Positions 44,141 to 55,400 of a DNA stretch of 64,000 nt are shown piece by piece. The stretch lies in the NCBI GenBank assembly GCA_023078555.1, contig CM041201.1, positions 5,525,172-5,589,171 on the forward strand, written 5' to 3'. Positions within the stretch are counted from its first letter, which is position 1. Each line of letters begins with the position of its first letter. Origin of the DNA: Ulva prolifera. Taxonomy: Eukaryota > Chlorophyta > Ulvophyceae > Ulvales > Ulvaceae. The notes under the pieces were generated by a model. It saw nothing but the letters and a program-made list of their open reading frames with translations, made no database searches and was not told where the DNA came from. A program made the translations under genes and the position numbers.

Positions 44141-44937
44141 CCGTACTAAATTAAACCCATCGACACGTAACGCAGAACGCAGGCTTGAAGTGGCGTTGAA
44201 ACACCTCGCTGTAACGGATAACGGTGGCCAGATTGGCCGTATCTTCACGAATATTTCGTTCACCCGTAACGCTTAAGGCACCTCACGTCACGTACTGCAT
44301 GTCGTAGCTCACCGTCCAGCACGTTTACAACAACTCCGTGTGTGTGCCCGTGCTTATCGTGCAAATGCTGAGCGACATCATCTTGCTCCTCACCACGACT
44401 CTGCTGGCCATCGTCGCTAGGCAGACTCGGTTCGATGCTGCACTGACTATCGCCAATCTCGTACACTCCAGCATAAACATCTGGGTCATAGTTGACGTAC
44501 TCATCGTAATCGTAGTGAGTATCACCGTACTGTTGTTCGTCTACGTCGGCATCATCTCCGATGCTGTCACTGTCGGACATATTTGCTAGACACACAACTT
44601 CACGCTTGGCGACAAAACAAGTTCACTGTGCCAATTGTTGGCATAGATACACATCAGCTGATGTGACCTAGCTGCAGCATGTCCCTTACATGTACTTCGG
44701 TGCTGATTTTCAAACACGTGCCGTGTGTCACCCCGATACAGCGCGTTGCACCGCTGGTGCGGCAGGTCGCGCGCTCTGCGCACGCTCCTTCGTCATGTGT
44801 AACGCTCAGCTGTTACGCCGAGTCTCCAATTTTTTTTAACAGATGTAACGCATAACGGTGGACGAATTGTCGTGCCCCAGATATATTTTGTACACAATAA
44901 CGCTGGCCTCGATGTCGATGGGTTTAATTTAGTACGG
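44141..44937. mobile_element. 797-bp TIR DNA transposon, TA target
   Basis: Terminal inverted repeats of 25 bp (CCGTACTAAATTAAACCC...) match perfectly at both ends and are flanked by TA on each side, as expected for Tc1/mariner-type or related insertions. GTAACGC-like motifs recur just inside both termini (near 44168, 44211 and 44266 on the left; near 44800, 44812 and 44845 on the right), like transposase-binding subterminal repeats. The only ORF is the small acidic minus-strand one at 44260-44580. No DDE transposase is seen, so it is probably non-autonomous. Confidence 0.8.
44260..44580 (-). CDS. Acidic ORF inside the TIR element
   Basis: ATG at 44580, 106 residues. It begins MSDSDSIGDDADVDEQQYGD and remains Asp/Tyr/Glu-rich for 60 residues, then turns basic (AVRDVRCLKRYG) before a stop. 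Such acidic N-termini are common on transposases, so this may be the remaining first exon of a transposase whose catalytic part was deleted. It could also be a non-coding coincidence in a compact element. No domain is recognised. Confidence 0.35.
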   Translation of the reverse strand: MSDSDSIGDDADVDEQQYGDTHYDYDEYVNYDPDVYAGVYEIGDSQCSIEPSLPSDDGQQSRGEEQDDVAQHLHDKHGHTHGVVVNVLDGELRHAVRDVRCLKRYG

Positions 44938-45454
44938 TATGTGGATTTCGGACATCATAATATCATCTCAAGATGGTTAACATCGGAGTGGGCTATCGAA
45001 TTTCCGCCCTGTGAAGCGCATAGCGATGTTTACCGTTAACGGGGCCGGTCGTCTCTAACGACCGTGTGGCTATGTGAGCGATTCACACATTAGAAGTCAT
45101 ATATGCATGCCGGACACCAACGTTGTGACGTGGCAGCCGGGGACGAGGTCACCTTAGGCGTGGCGAGCGGGGTCTCAGTCGCCGCCGCACGGAGATTTGA
45201 CGGATACAACTGAGGAGAACCACGTGCCATCGCAAGACCCGCCACTCGAGATGGCTCCGCGAGCGCTACATATAAGCCGTTCGCGACGCAATAACGATAT
45301 CTAAAACCATTGCATGTGCCAATGCAAGTATGCACCGAGTCCATGCAAGTGCACAGGTACTCCGCAAACATCTTGTCTAGGACGCGAGGTCCCAAGTTTC
45401 TGAGCGGAGTACCTTAAGGGAATGAAATATTGGAATGAACGACGGTGGAAGCTT
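44938..45454. other. No gene seen
   Basis: Sequence between the TIR element and repeat family B copy 2; a minus-strand frame at 45090-45395 has no domain. Confidence 0.4.
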
Positions 45455-45660
45455 GGGCTTACGGCCATGCACGAGGACCTATGCGGCCAGAGTTACAAGC
45501 AAGGATTTGGATGCGTGAACGGAGGAGGGGCGCCCCATTTGGACTAGTGTCAATTGTGTCGGACCCAACAAACGCGCAACACAAATGTTGCTTGTGATGC
45601 GCCCAAGACTACCCCCTGCTACAAATGGTGGCCTCGCCAAGATGCAGTGCTCCCTATGCA
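45455..45660 (+). repeat. Dispersed repeat family B, copy 2
   Basis: Diverged direct copy of 42955-43200 (see there). The shared core ends at GCTTGTGATGCGCCCAAGAC and a GGCCTCGCC stretch. Confidence 0.5.
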
Positions 45661-45737
45661 ATCAGCTGATGGAATCACTAATAAGTGATGGATCTCCAAT
45701 AACTTGTGGTGACGCGTTGGAATGCGTGAGTGTTTGC

Positions 45738-45806
45738 CCCATCACTCCAGTTGGGATCGGCAGTATGAAATATGTCTTTTTTGTGATGTGTGCCTTCACG
45801 TGGCCC
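45738..45806 (+). pseudogene. Copia integrase fragment, plus strand
   Basis: The plus-strand frame reads ITPVGIGSMKYVFFVMCAFT, nearly the same as the start of the integrase core of copia A (TPVGIGGVKYVLFVMCAFT). It is only about 23 codons long and in the opposite orientation to every other copia sequence in the window. The flanks do not continue the domain. Confidence 0.75.
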
Positions 45807-45962
45807 AATGACAATGGCCCGGGGCGAGCCGCTCACGGAGCGCCCCAAGTATGCTCATGCATACTATCCTAACATGACACGGGTTGGGCCCTTGGCCACC
45901 ATACCCATGCGCAGACTTGCGCGTCATGCATTGCAGGTGTACCTAGACACTGATTTATGACA

Positions 45963-47149
45963 CTCCCCTACAAGGGCTTCTGATCTTGAATTAGATGCAG
46001 CTTCTCTCGTCCTTCAATGCAGGTCCAGGCAAAACCTTAGTGAAGATCAGCTAACTGGTCTTTGGTCCCTACCCACTGCACTTGGATCTCATCCGCCTCT
46101 ACAAATTCTCGGACCCGTAGGTGCCGCACTCGAATATGTTTGGACCTATCACTAGAGATTGGATTGTTTGCAAGGATATGCGCACTTTTATTGTCTCCCC
46201 AAAGCACCGGTTTTTCTGGACGAAGATGCAAGTCTAGCAACAATTGCTTGGCCCACATAAACTCGTTTGCTGCACTACTCATTGCTATCAATTCTGCCTC
46301 GGTCGCATCACCGGTTGTGATCATCTCTCTTTGACATGTCTCTTTGACATGTCTCTTTGACATGTCTCTTTGACCTCCAGAACACAGTATTGCCATACAC
46401 CCGTAGGAGTAGGCCACTTATGCTCTTCAAACTCTTGTCATTTGCAAAATCAGCATCAGTGTATCCCTCAAGCAAACAAGTCTTCTCAGACGAGCCCTTA
46501 AACACCATACAAAGTCCCTTCGTGGACTGCAGGTATCTCAGCACATGCTGCACCGCTGACCAATGCTCCTTTAAGCTACACCCCATATGCTTGGCCAAAG
46601 CATTATAGGCATAAGAAATATCAGGTTGTGTAACTACAACCAGGTACTGGATTCCCCCTGCAGCACTCATGAACTGAGCTTGCTCTGCCTAAGTGGCAAC
46701 CTCAAGGTCAGGGTAGTCCTTCGCACTCCTCAACTGTTGCCGTGGCACCAGTGGAGTCGGACTGGGTCCGCAATCTGCCATGCTAAACTTTTCTAGCAGA
46801 TTCACAATCTTCTGCTCCTCGGACAACGTGATCGTTCTCTTCTTCCTGTCACGCTTGATAGAGGCGCCTAGTGCCCAAGACAAATCGCCTAAGTCCCTTC
46901 CGGTGAACACTTTGAGAATTCGGTCTATCAACTCCTTCAGGCCCGTGGACCGTCCGAAGATAAACAAATCATCAACCCATAGGAAGATGAAACATCTACG
47001 AGTTTTCCTAACATACAGTGCAGGGTCTGAGTGTGAGCGAACAAAGCCCATCTCACCCAGTAGACGTGCAAGCGCCTTGTGCCATTCACGTGCTGCTTGC
47101 TTCAAGCCATACAGGGTCTTAAAAAATTTCCACACTCGACTGGTGCCAT
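45963..47149 (-). pseudogene. Truncated copia pol (copia D): RT C-terminus and RNase H
   Basis: A second copia lineage, clearly diverged from copia A and C. Reverse transcriptase starts abruptly at 47149, where the LTR of copia C begins. It keeps TLYGLKQAAREWHKAL and the catalytic LWVDDLFIFG; RNase H keeps TEAELIAMSS and WGDNKSAHIL. Disabling changes are an in-frame TAG near 46691, a 13-bp tandem repeat array at 46326-46374 that shifts the frame, and a 2-bp loss in the terminal DQLAD motif. A purine-tract/LTR junction-like TATGACACTCCCCTA lies at about 45957-45971, marking the element's 3' end. Confidence 0.85.
46326..46374. repeat. 13-bp tandem repeat, 3.7 copies
   Basis: TCTCTTTGACATG repeats at 46326, 46339 and 46352, with a partial copy at 46365. 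It lies inside RNase H of copia D and breaks its reading frame, so it arose by slippage after the element was inserted. Confidence 0.9.
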
Positions 47150-47768
47150 TGTCAGAAACGCTCTCTATCTGCAGGTCAGACGCGCAGTCTTAAGTCAGGT
47201 CAGGCAGCCAGCATTCCATACCTGCTGCGCACAGAGGTAGAACCGAGGAATGCGAGGGGGAGATCAGGATACAGCTAGTACCGTGAAACAGTGATAGAAA
47301 TGGTTACAGATCACAGTGTGCATGTTCGAATGCAAGCGCGAGTGGAAGCGTCATACCGTAAGTTTAGTTGGGCGAAAAAGTATGTGTGCGGAGTACTGAG
47401 CACATGATGCCTGAGATCTGGGATCACACCTGCATGGTCAGTATCCGATTCAGATACTTGAACCATGACCTTGTTCGACCTATACAGAGAGCTGGAATGT
47501 GTCTTCTCATTCGCGGGCTCGTGACTGCCACGTGTCACCCCGTGCGTGCATCCGCATGTGCACATGCCTTGTGCGCTATGAGGCACTTTCACAACAGTGC
47601 ACATCCTTATATGCACACTGAAACACTCAAGGTTACGGCGGGAAACCCTCGCAGGATTTCCCGCACTACATCGAGACAATCCCGCCTGGCGGCTTACCCC
47701 TGCACAGGATCCGCGGATCGTCCGTGCCTGTCACCACACTGCTGCCCGCAGGCGCATGCACTGTGACA
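47150..47768 (-). repeat. Copia C 3' LTR with insertion
   Basis: TGTCAGAAAC to CTGTGACA. Interrupted at 47323-47596 by a TG...CA repeat with a 5-bp GTGCA duplication. Its left boundary truncates copia D. Confidence 0.85.
47323..47596 (+). mobile_element. Solo LTR-like insertion, 274 bp
   Basis: Starts TGTTCGAATG, ends TTCACAACA, and is flanked by GTGCA on both sides (47318-47322 and 47597-47601). It is a copy of the arms at 43350-43956. TG...CA ends plus a 5-bp target duplication are the marks of an LTR retroelement reduced to one LTR by recombination. No internal region of the parent element is present in the window. Confidence 0.85.
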
Positions 47769-47785
47769 CTCCCCCATAAACCCTG

Positions 47786-48989
47786 CTACGTCTCCACTAG
47801 CTGGAGTTTATTACGAACTTCTTGCAAAGCAGGCCCGGGCAGCACTTTAGTAAACACATCCGCTAATTGATCGACAGTGCCTACCCATGCTACCTTAAGT
47901 TCATCCATCTGGACATATTCCCGCACTCGCAAGTGCCGCACACGAACGTGCTTGGATCTGTCAGTGGACACAGCATTCACGGCCAAGATATTGGCACTCT
48001 TATTATCACCCCACAGAGTCGGCTTATGTGGGACAAGCTTCACGTCGAGAAGCATTTGCTTCATCCACATCAGCTCGTTGGCAGTTGCACTCATCGCGAT
48101 GAGCTCAGCCTCTGTTGTATCCCCAGCCACTATACTCTGCTTCTTCGAGCGCCAGAGAACACGGTTCCCATACACCCGAACAATCATACCAGACACACTC
48201 TTCAGATCTGCAGAATTCGCAAAATCTGCATCTGAAAATGCCTCTAGTAAACACCCGTGTCCCTCAGAGCCTACAAATTTTATTCCTAAATTCTTCGTGG
48301 ACTGCAGGTATCTCAGAACATGCTGCACGGCAGACCAATGTTCCTTCAGACTACTAGACATGTGCCGCGCCAGGGCATGTGCCACATAGCTCAGGTCAGG
48401 TCGTGTCACTGCTGCAATATACTGGATGCTCCCTACAGCACTCATGAACCTGGAATGCTCAGCAGCACTGGCTTTCTCCAGGTTAGGATACTCTTTCACA
48501 CTCCTTAGCTGTTGCCGCGGCACTAAGGGAGTGGGAGATTTACGACAGTCAGACATACTGTACTTGTCCAGCAAGTTCTGGATTTTGTAACGTTGTGTCA
48601 TTGTGATGTTTTTGGCCTTTCGATCACGCGTGATCTCAGTGCCAAGTGCCCAAGACAGGTCACCTAGGTCTCTGCCTTCAAATTTCGTGAGAATGACACT
48701 GATGATTTCTTGCAGCCCCGCAGAGCAACTAAAAATGAACAAATCATCTACCCACAGAAAAATAAAGCAGCGACTGGTTTTACTGACATACAGTCCGGGA
48801 TCACTCTGTGCGCACACAAATCCCAGTTCAGCCAAGACCTTTACTAAAGCTTTATGCCATTCGCGAGCGGCTTGCTTCAGGCCATACAGAGTCTTATGCA
48901 ATTTCCATACACGTGCTGTCCCGTCTGTAAAGTACGGGGGCTGTTCAACGAAAACCTCTTCCTCCAGGTCACCGTTCAGAAAAGCACAC
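47786..48989 (-). pseudogene. Copia C RT (3' part) and RNase H
   Basis: Open frame closely related to copia A: FLNGDLEEEVFVEQPPYFTD, LYGLKQAAREWHKALVK, catalytic LWVDDLFIFS, TEAELIAMSATANELMW, WGDNKSANILAV and VFTKVLPGPA. It is cut at 48990 by the SINE-like insertion that separates it from the first third of RT. Within this piece the frame is intact. Confidence 0.9.
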
Positions 48990-48995
48990 TGTATC

Positions 48996-49878
48996 ATAAG
49001 TATTATATTCAGCATCACTGTATGTATCTATCATAAGTATTATATTCAGCATCACTGTATGTATCTATCTATCTATGTATCCGTTGTCCGGCGGCTGCTC
49101 CGTTCCGGCCTCGCCTCCGCGTCGGGGCCTCGGCGTCGGCTTCGCGTCAGTGCATCTGCGTCCGGAAACCCCGCGACGCAGGTCGCTTCGCGTTCGCGTC
49201 GTTCCTCTGCAGCGCTGTAGAGCGCCGAAGTTGCGCTGCACCTCTGGCCACGCGGCTTTCAGCGGCGCTCCGCCACGGACGCGGCTGCTTCTGGTCCGGC
49301 CGAGGCATCGCATATTCTAATTTGATTATATACTTCATATCTCGTGCATCAGAAACGATTCGCATCGAGCTTCGAGCATGACGCATCGCGCGGAAGAGCG
49401 CTGCACCTCTGGCTACGCTGGCTGCAGCGCTCCGCCACAGATGCGACCGCTTCGGAGCCAGCCGAGGCATCACATAGCTTATGTGTAGCGCTTGCACTGT
49501 TGTCTGCGTGTCAGGCATCGCTTGCGTCGGTTTCAAGCATCAATCTTCTCTGGCGTCGAGGACCGACGGACCCCCGTCGGGCCCCCCTTCGGGCCACGTC
49601 TACTGGCTGTCTACATTTTCAGCGGCGCTCCGCCACGGACGCGGCCGCTTCAGGCGCTGCCAAAGCATCACATATTCTGAACATAACTTATGCATCATAT
49701 TTACAGCAACAGCAATCGATCGCATTGAGCGTCGAGCACCGTGCATCGAGCAGCAGAGCGCCGCGGCTGCGATGCACCTCTGGCCACGCTGGCTGCAGCG
49801 CTCCACTTCAGCATCGAGCTTCATGCTTCAGCTTCGAGTATCAAAGCGTAAGAGCCCCCCGAAGGGGGGCTCGTCGCT
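48996..49878 (-). mobile_element. 883-bp SINE-like insertion
   Basis: Flanked by TGTATC at 48990-48995 and 49879-49884 and absent from the same site in copia A. Read on the minus strand it starts with a hairpin of AGCCCCCC/GGGGGGCT, is GC-rich, and contains three or four degenerate copies of a module around GCGTCCGTGGCGGAGCGCCG. It ends in a simple tail of GATAGATACATA and two 37-bp units carrying ATAATACTTATGATA. This fits a non-autonomous retroposon with a microsatellite tail. No tRNA-like A and B boxes were confirmed and it encodes no reverse transcriptase. Confidence 0.65.
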
Positions 49879-49884
49879 TGTATC

Positions 49885-51504
49885 TATATGCCTAATCTCC
49901 AAATCCTCCTGAGCAGCTATAGACAGCAACACACGCAGTGTCGCATAACTACCGACAGGGGACCAGGTCTCGAAGAAATCAACTCCTTCTACCTGAGAAA
50001 AACCACGAGCTACATATCGTGCCTTGTACCGCTGAATCTCACCAGCGGGTCCGCGCTTGATCTTGAACACCCACTTGCCCGAGATATTTTTCTTACCCGC
50101 AGGCAGATAGCACAACATAAAAGTCCCGTGCTCACATAGTGCATCTACCTCCTCCTGCATGGCACGCAGCCATGCATCCCTGTCAGCACTCGCGAGTGCT
50201 TCCTTCAAAGAAGGCATATCAGGGTCGGAGGGCTTCTGCTTCCTGGCGACAGCTGCTCTGCGCGACCCACGACGCTGAGCATTCTGCTGCTCACCAGACT
50301 CCACATGCTGAGGCTTCAGGCCTGCACAGGACTCTCCACAGTCAGCCGCGGCTGATGTGCCCTGATCGTAAGTTGAAACATCAATAGCAGCTACAACTGT
50401 CTCACTGCTAGCAAAGTCAGAGCCCGCAGGCTCATGCATTTGTACAGCTGCTACATCCGCAGCCAATGGAACAAGGCGTCTGCGTACAAGAGGATTGATT
50501 TTAATACGAGGTAAGGCAGCTGGAATGGCCCTCACCTCGTCAGGCAAATCAACCCCAACTGCGGCTGAGGGGTCCGGATCCTCTCCCCCTAATTCGGACC
50601 CGGTCTCCACCTCATCTGGCTCATCCTCCCAGAAGGGCCTCGGCGCCTCAGCTCCTCGCAAGGACTGAGCAACTGCCCCCGCGCCAGATGCTGAGGCCGC
50701 TGCCGAATTACTCCCGGAACGGACCCGCTGAGCCTCCAGATTTTGATGGGCCGCAGCCCGTTCATCATCTGAGACGGTGTAGTCCATGCGCTGCTGATCA
50801 TCGTCGTCATAGATGCCAGGACTGTCATCATCCTCATCCATGTCGTCATCAGACGCACTGACAGACACTGGAACAGGGAACGCAGCTTCCACACCAGGGT
50901 CGTGTAACACAGCATTGCGCGTGACAACATACTGCGCAGTGCGGGAGGGAGTGGCGACGGGATGATGCACTTCGCCGCGCACACGAGGGGGGACAGGGAC
51001 GTCAGGGTGAGCAGCAGCTCTGGATGTCGCACGCGTGCGATGAAAAGCTGATCTGGCTATTTCCGGTGTGGCCCGAGAAGGGTCACGCCGGATTATCTCT
51101 TCAGAGGAGCCAGCTCCAAATCGCGGAGAGTACACAGCAGGACTAGGCTCAGGGTTGTCCTGCCGGAACGTCATTTCCATGACAGGGACCCTACCATGAC
51201 CAGGGGGGGTGTGAAGCTGGTCACGCAGACGACGCAACACTCCCCCGTCATACGTGTGTTCTGCCGCGAAAGGAGGGACATCAGCGTCAGTCACACGCTC
51301 ACCCTCATTGTCTCCCTCGAAGGCAACCGTATAGGAGTTTGCAAACTCCTCAGGCTCCCTCTTGTCCACAACGGCGGACGCATCGTACTTTCGTACGTGG
51401 CGGATCATATGATCCGCAGTGCACACAACCTGGCGCACAACAAAAAACCCTACCCCCAGGAACATCCTGGGAGTACACACGCTGCATGCTGGGGCCCAGC
51501 CCAG
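49885..51504 (-). pseudogene. Copia C linker and RT (5' part)
   Basis: Continues copia C between the gypsy and SINE-like insertions. It includes the acidic linker (YDDDDQQRMDYTVSDDERAA) and RT from KWVFKIKRGPAGEIQRYKAR to SYATLRVLLSIAAQEDLEIR. A one-base gain in an A run near 51445 shifts the frame relative to copia A at the VPGGRVFVV equivalent. Confidence 0.85.
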
Positions 51505-51508
51505 CCCC

Positions 51509-52165
51509 TGTCATGATCTTACAAAGGCCCTGAACCAGGATGGTTCCAAGGCAGCTAGGCATGTGAGTGGCCTAGACAACACAAGCTTATTAGTTCAATT
51601 AATAGGGAGTAAGCTGAACTAACTGTCACCATGCGAATTGATGCAGTCTTAAGTGCTAATACAATGCCCTAAAGTACCTATGAGAACGCCAGTCTTGCTT
51701 GATCTTGACTTGGTACTGCTTGACTTGAACTTGAATCTTGTATCTTGATATCTTTATTACTTTAAATGCACCATCTTACACTCCCTTTCAACACCGCTCC
51801 GCACCGACGCCTTTGCTTCTCCTTACATGCTCATAACACAGAGCACTGCCTATTCTTCACTGTCAGCTCGGCACGTCACAACATAGAGGCGGTTCATCCC
51901 GATGTAATTGATAGTATTTTAATTTCGTTCTCAGCCCCAATCGGCCGAGCTTCCTCAAGGATGAGAAGTCTTATGAACACTGCAACTACATCAAGTAGTG
52001 CAGAGACAAGCGTGCATCAGAGCTGATGGCACGGCTGAGCGCACAGTCGCGCATGCATGCATGTGCAGACGGATGCACGAAGCATGAGTGCATTTGCGCG
52101 CAGCTGCGCTGGCTCGAGCAATGCTAGCAACGAGCATGGCTCATTTACATAGCTAGGCCACGACA
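51509..52165 (-). repeat. Gypsy 3' LTR-like unit
   Basis: 657 bp with TGTC...GACA ends. Its last 220 bp match the right end of the element with few differences; its first 435 bp are AT-richer and have no counterpart on the right. Confidence 0.65.
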
Positions 52166-52482
52166 TTCATGTCATGATCTTACAAAGGCGCCGATGGGGC
52201 CAGCGTGCGCTAGCTCGTGAGCTGCGCCGCCGCGTGATCGGGCGGTGGCCACATCGACATGCCTGCGGCGTGCAAGAGCTTCTCTAACACGTCCGGCACA
52301 GTCTTGCATCGGGCCACACGTTCTAAGTGTATTGGAAAGTGGCGCACTTCCTGACCTGGCACTTGGCGCGTTGTACGCAGGAAAGCCTGATTTTCAGATA
52401 TGCTTTCGACAACAAATGGGCCTGTGACCGCATTTTTCTTGCCCAGTCCGCGTTCTAGGACATAAGCAAGGTCCCCAGCTTG

Positions 52483-55400
52483 CTATTTCCTCCCCCTCCT
52501 AGGCTTGCGAATGGCCAGAAGGTGGGCTTGCCTGTCAGCATTACGTTGCTGCGAACGGAGGATGCGATCGTATACGCGCGCAGCCACACGCTCTGCGCGG
52601 GCGTCGCGCTCACGCACATAATCGTCCTCGGGCATGGCCGAAATCTCGACGGCTGCCATGCGGGGGTGCGCATCGCGCGCGCCCACCGGAGGCGGCAGCC
52701 GGATGCGGTGTGCCATCACCAACTCATTCGGCGCATAACCGGTCACTGTATGCCGGCGTTGCATGTATTCCATGCGTGTCTGCGGAAGCAGCGCGGGCCA
52801 ATCATGGATGGCACCGGCAACTTTTGCCGCCAACATGGTCTTCATTGTGCGCACGAGTCGCTCGACGGCGCTGTTGGACTGGGGATGGTACGCAGAGGTC
52901 TGGACGTGGTCAATGCCAAACCGTTCTAGCTGGTGCCGGAAGGCTCCAGCAAACTCTGTCCCGTTATCCGTGGTCACCCATTCCGGGATGCCGTAGCGCA
53001 TGAACCAGAAGTCATGCACGGCACGAGCAACTGTGTCGGCACTCTTGTCTCGCAGCGGTGTGAATTCCGCTGCCTTTGTGAAATAATCCACCATTAGGCA
53101 CACATACCCTTGGCCGGTCTGTGCCGTGGACAAGGTGGCTTTGGTGCGCCCTGCCTTGCCACGCACTGGCGCCGCTTTCACCTCACGGAGGGGAAACGGG
53201 CCAGCCAGGTCAATGTGCACATGGCAGAACGGCTTGCTCATGCGGGGAAGCTGCACATCTGCCACATGTTGCAATTCCAACCGCTTGACTTGGCAAGCAT
53301 GGCACCGTTCAACATAAGCTGCTACATCTAGCTTGATGCCTTGCCAGTGGTAGTGCTGATGCAGTACGGCCAGTGTTTGGCTCACGCCGGCATGTCCCAT
53401 GCGATCATGATACGCTCCAATCAGTCCCCAGCGGAATTCCACAGGGGGCACTGCCAGCCACAAACGGTCGCCTGTGCGCAATTGCGTATGCTCGAGCAGC
53501 CATTCTGGGCGAGTCGGATGCAATCGCAAGGTGGCAGCCTTCTTACGGACTTTGCGTTTCAGCGCTTTGGGCATATCGGGGTGGAACACTGCTTCCGCCG
53601 CAGCACGCGCGTGCTGCGACGCTGCTTCCGGGTCGCGGTCACCGCTTGATGCATTGCAGTTCAAGGACTCGACCACTGCCCGCTCCTGTCGCTCAACATA
53701 CGCACGTACCAAATCCACTAGATCTGGGTGGTGCGGATCTCCACGCCGCGCAAACAAGATAGGGTCGTTGCGGCGGAGTTCGTCGATGTTGGAATACGCT
53801 TCATCGCATTGATGGCAGTGCCACGCTCCATCGGGTACCACAGACCGTCGGGGGTGCATACACTGCAGGTGGTATGGCCGGTTGCAGGTATCGCATAACA
53901 CCATGTGAGCGTAACCCTCTGCAGCACCGCAAATGGTGCAGGGTTGCTTGTTCTTTGCTTGCGTGTCGCCCGATGACCACAGCTCCTGCAGGCTATGCAT
54001 GCACCATGACTGGGGATCGAACACATCATGGCCCTCGTCTTCAATATCAAGAACGCGGCCCTCGGTGGCAAAGGCCAGGTGACTAGCAACTGCGGTCACG
54101 CTGCCCGCTTCCATGTGGGAGTAGTGTCTCGACAGGTGGTCGGCCACAACATTTTGATCTCCTGGCAGGTATTCAACTTCATAGTCGAATTCTTGCAGGC
54201 GCATCGCCCATCGCTCTAGCTTAGAATTTTCGAAGCGAGCCGTGGACAACCATTTCAAGGCCGCGTGGTTAGTGCGAACACGAAATTTGTACCCGTGTAA
54301 ATACGGTCTGAATTTTCTGGTGGCCCATACAAGGGCCAGGCACTCTCCTTCCGTGGGAGCATAATGGCTCTCAGCTTGGTTCAGAGATCTGCTAGAGTAC
54401 GCTATGACATACTCTTTCTCTGCAGAGTCCGGATCTGCAGGATCCTCTGGCTGGATCTGGCTCAAAACCGCACCAACGGCTAGTTTGGACCAGTCTGTGG
54501 TGAGAATGAACGGTCGTTCTGGGTCTGGCATGCGCAAGCACGCCGGAGACACGAGGTCCGCTTTTAGCTGCTCAAAGGCGCGCTGGCATTCCTCAGACCA
54601 GATGAACTGCACGTTCTTTTTAAGAAGCGCCCTCAAAGGTGCTGACTTGTCCGCATACGCTTGTATGTGCTCGTGGAAATATCCAGTGGCACCCAAGAAG
54701 CTGCGAACGTCCGCAACATTTCGAGGCACCGGCAGCTTGTTTACCGCAGCCACTTTGTCAGGATCGGGCGCAATGCCGGCCTCACTGACAATAGAGCCCA
54801 GTACTCGGCACTCTGCAGCTGCCCAGACGCATTTGGCATATTTAACCTTCAGACCTGACTTGCGCAGTCTCTCAAACACCCTGGCAAGAATGCTGAGGTG
54901 CTCCTGCCATGTCTTGGAGAAGATTGTGATGTCGTCTATGTAGACTGACACGCCTTTGATATCTCTCAGCACATGTGCCATGAGACGTTGGAAGGCAGCA
55001 TGCGAGTTGGAGAGACCCATAGGAGCCTTCGTCCAGACATAAACTTCTCCATCGGGGCCCGTAAAGGCCGTTTTGTGCTGATCCTGTTCGACCACTGGAA
55101 GGGCCCAGAATCCCCAGGTCAAATCCAGGGCTGTGAAGTATTTACAGCCGGACATGGATTGAAGCAGGTCACGGATATGCGGGAGGGCATGGTAGTCGCG
55201 CTTCGACACAGCATTCAATCTGCGGAAGTCTACGCACATACGCAGCTCGTCCGGCTTACGTGGCTTCGGCACAAATAGCACCGGAGAGAGAAAGTCGGTT
55301 GGACCGTCAGCTTTCTTTATAACTTCCTGTTGCAAGAGCAGGGAAACTTGCGTTCTGAAAGCTTCCAATTCTTTGTATGAGAGCCTGTAAGGTCTCTGCT

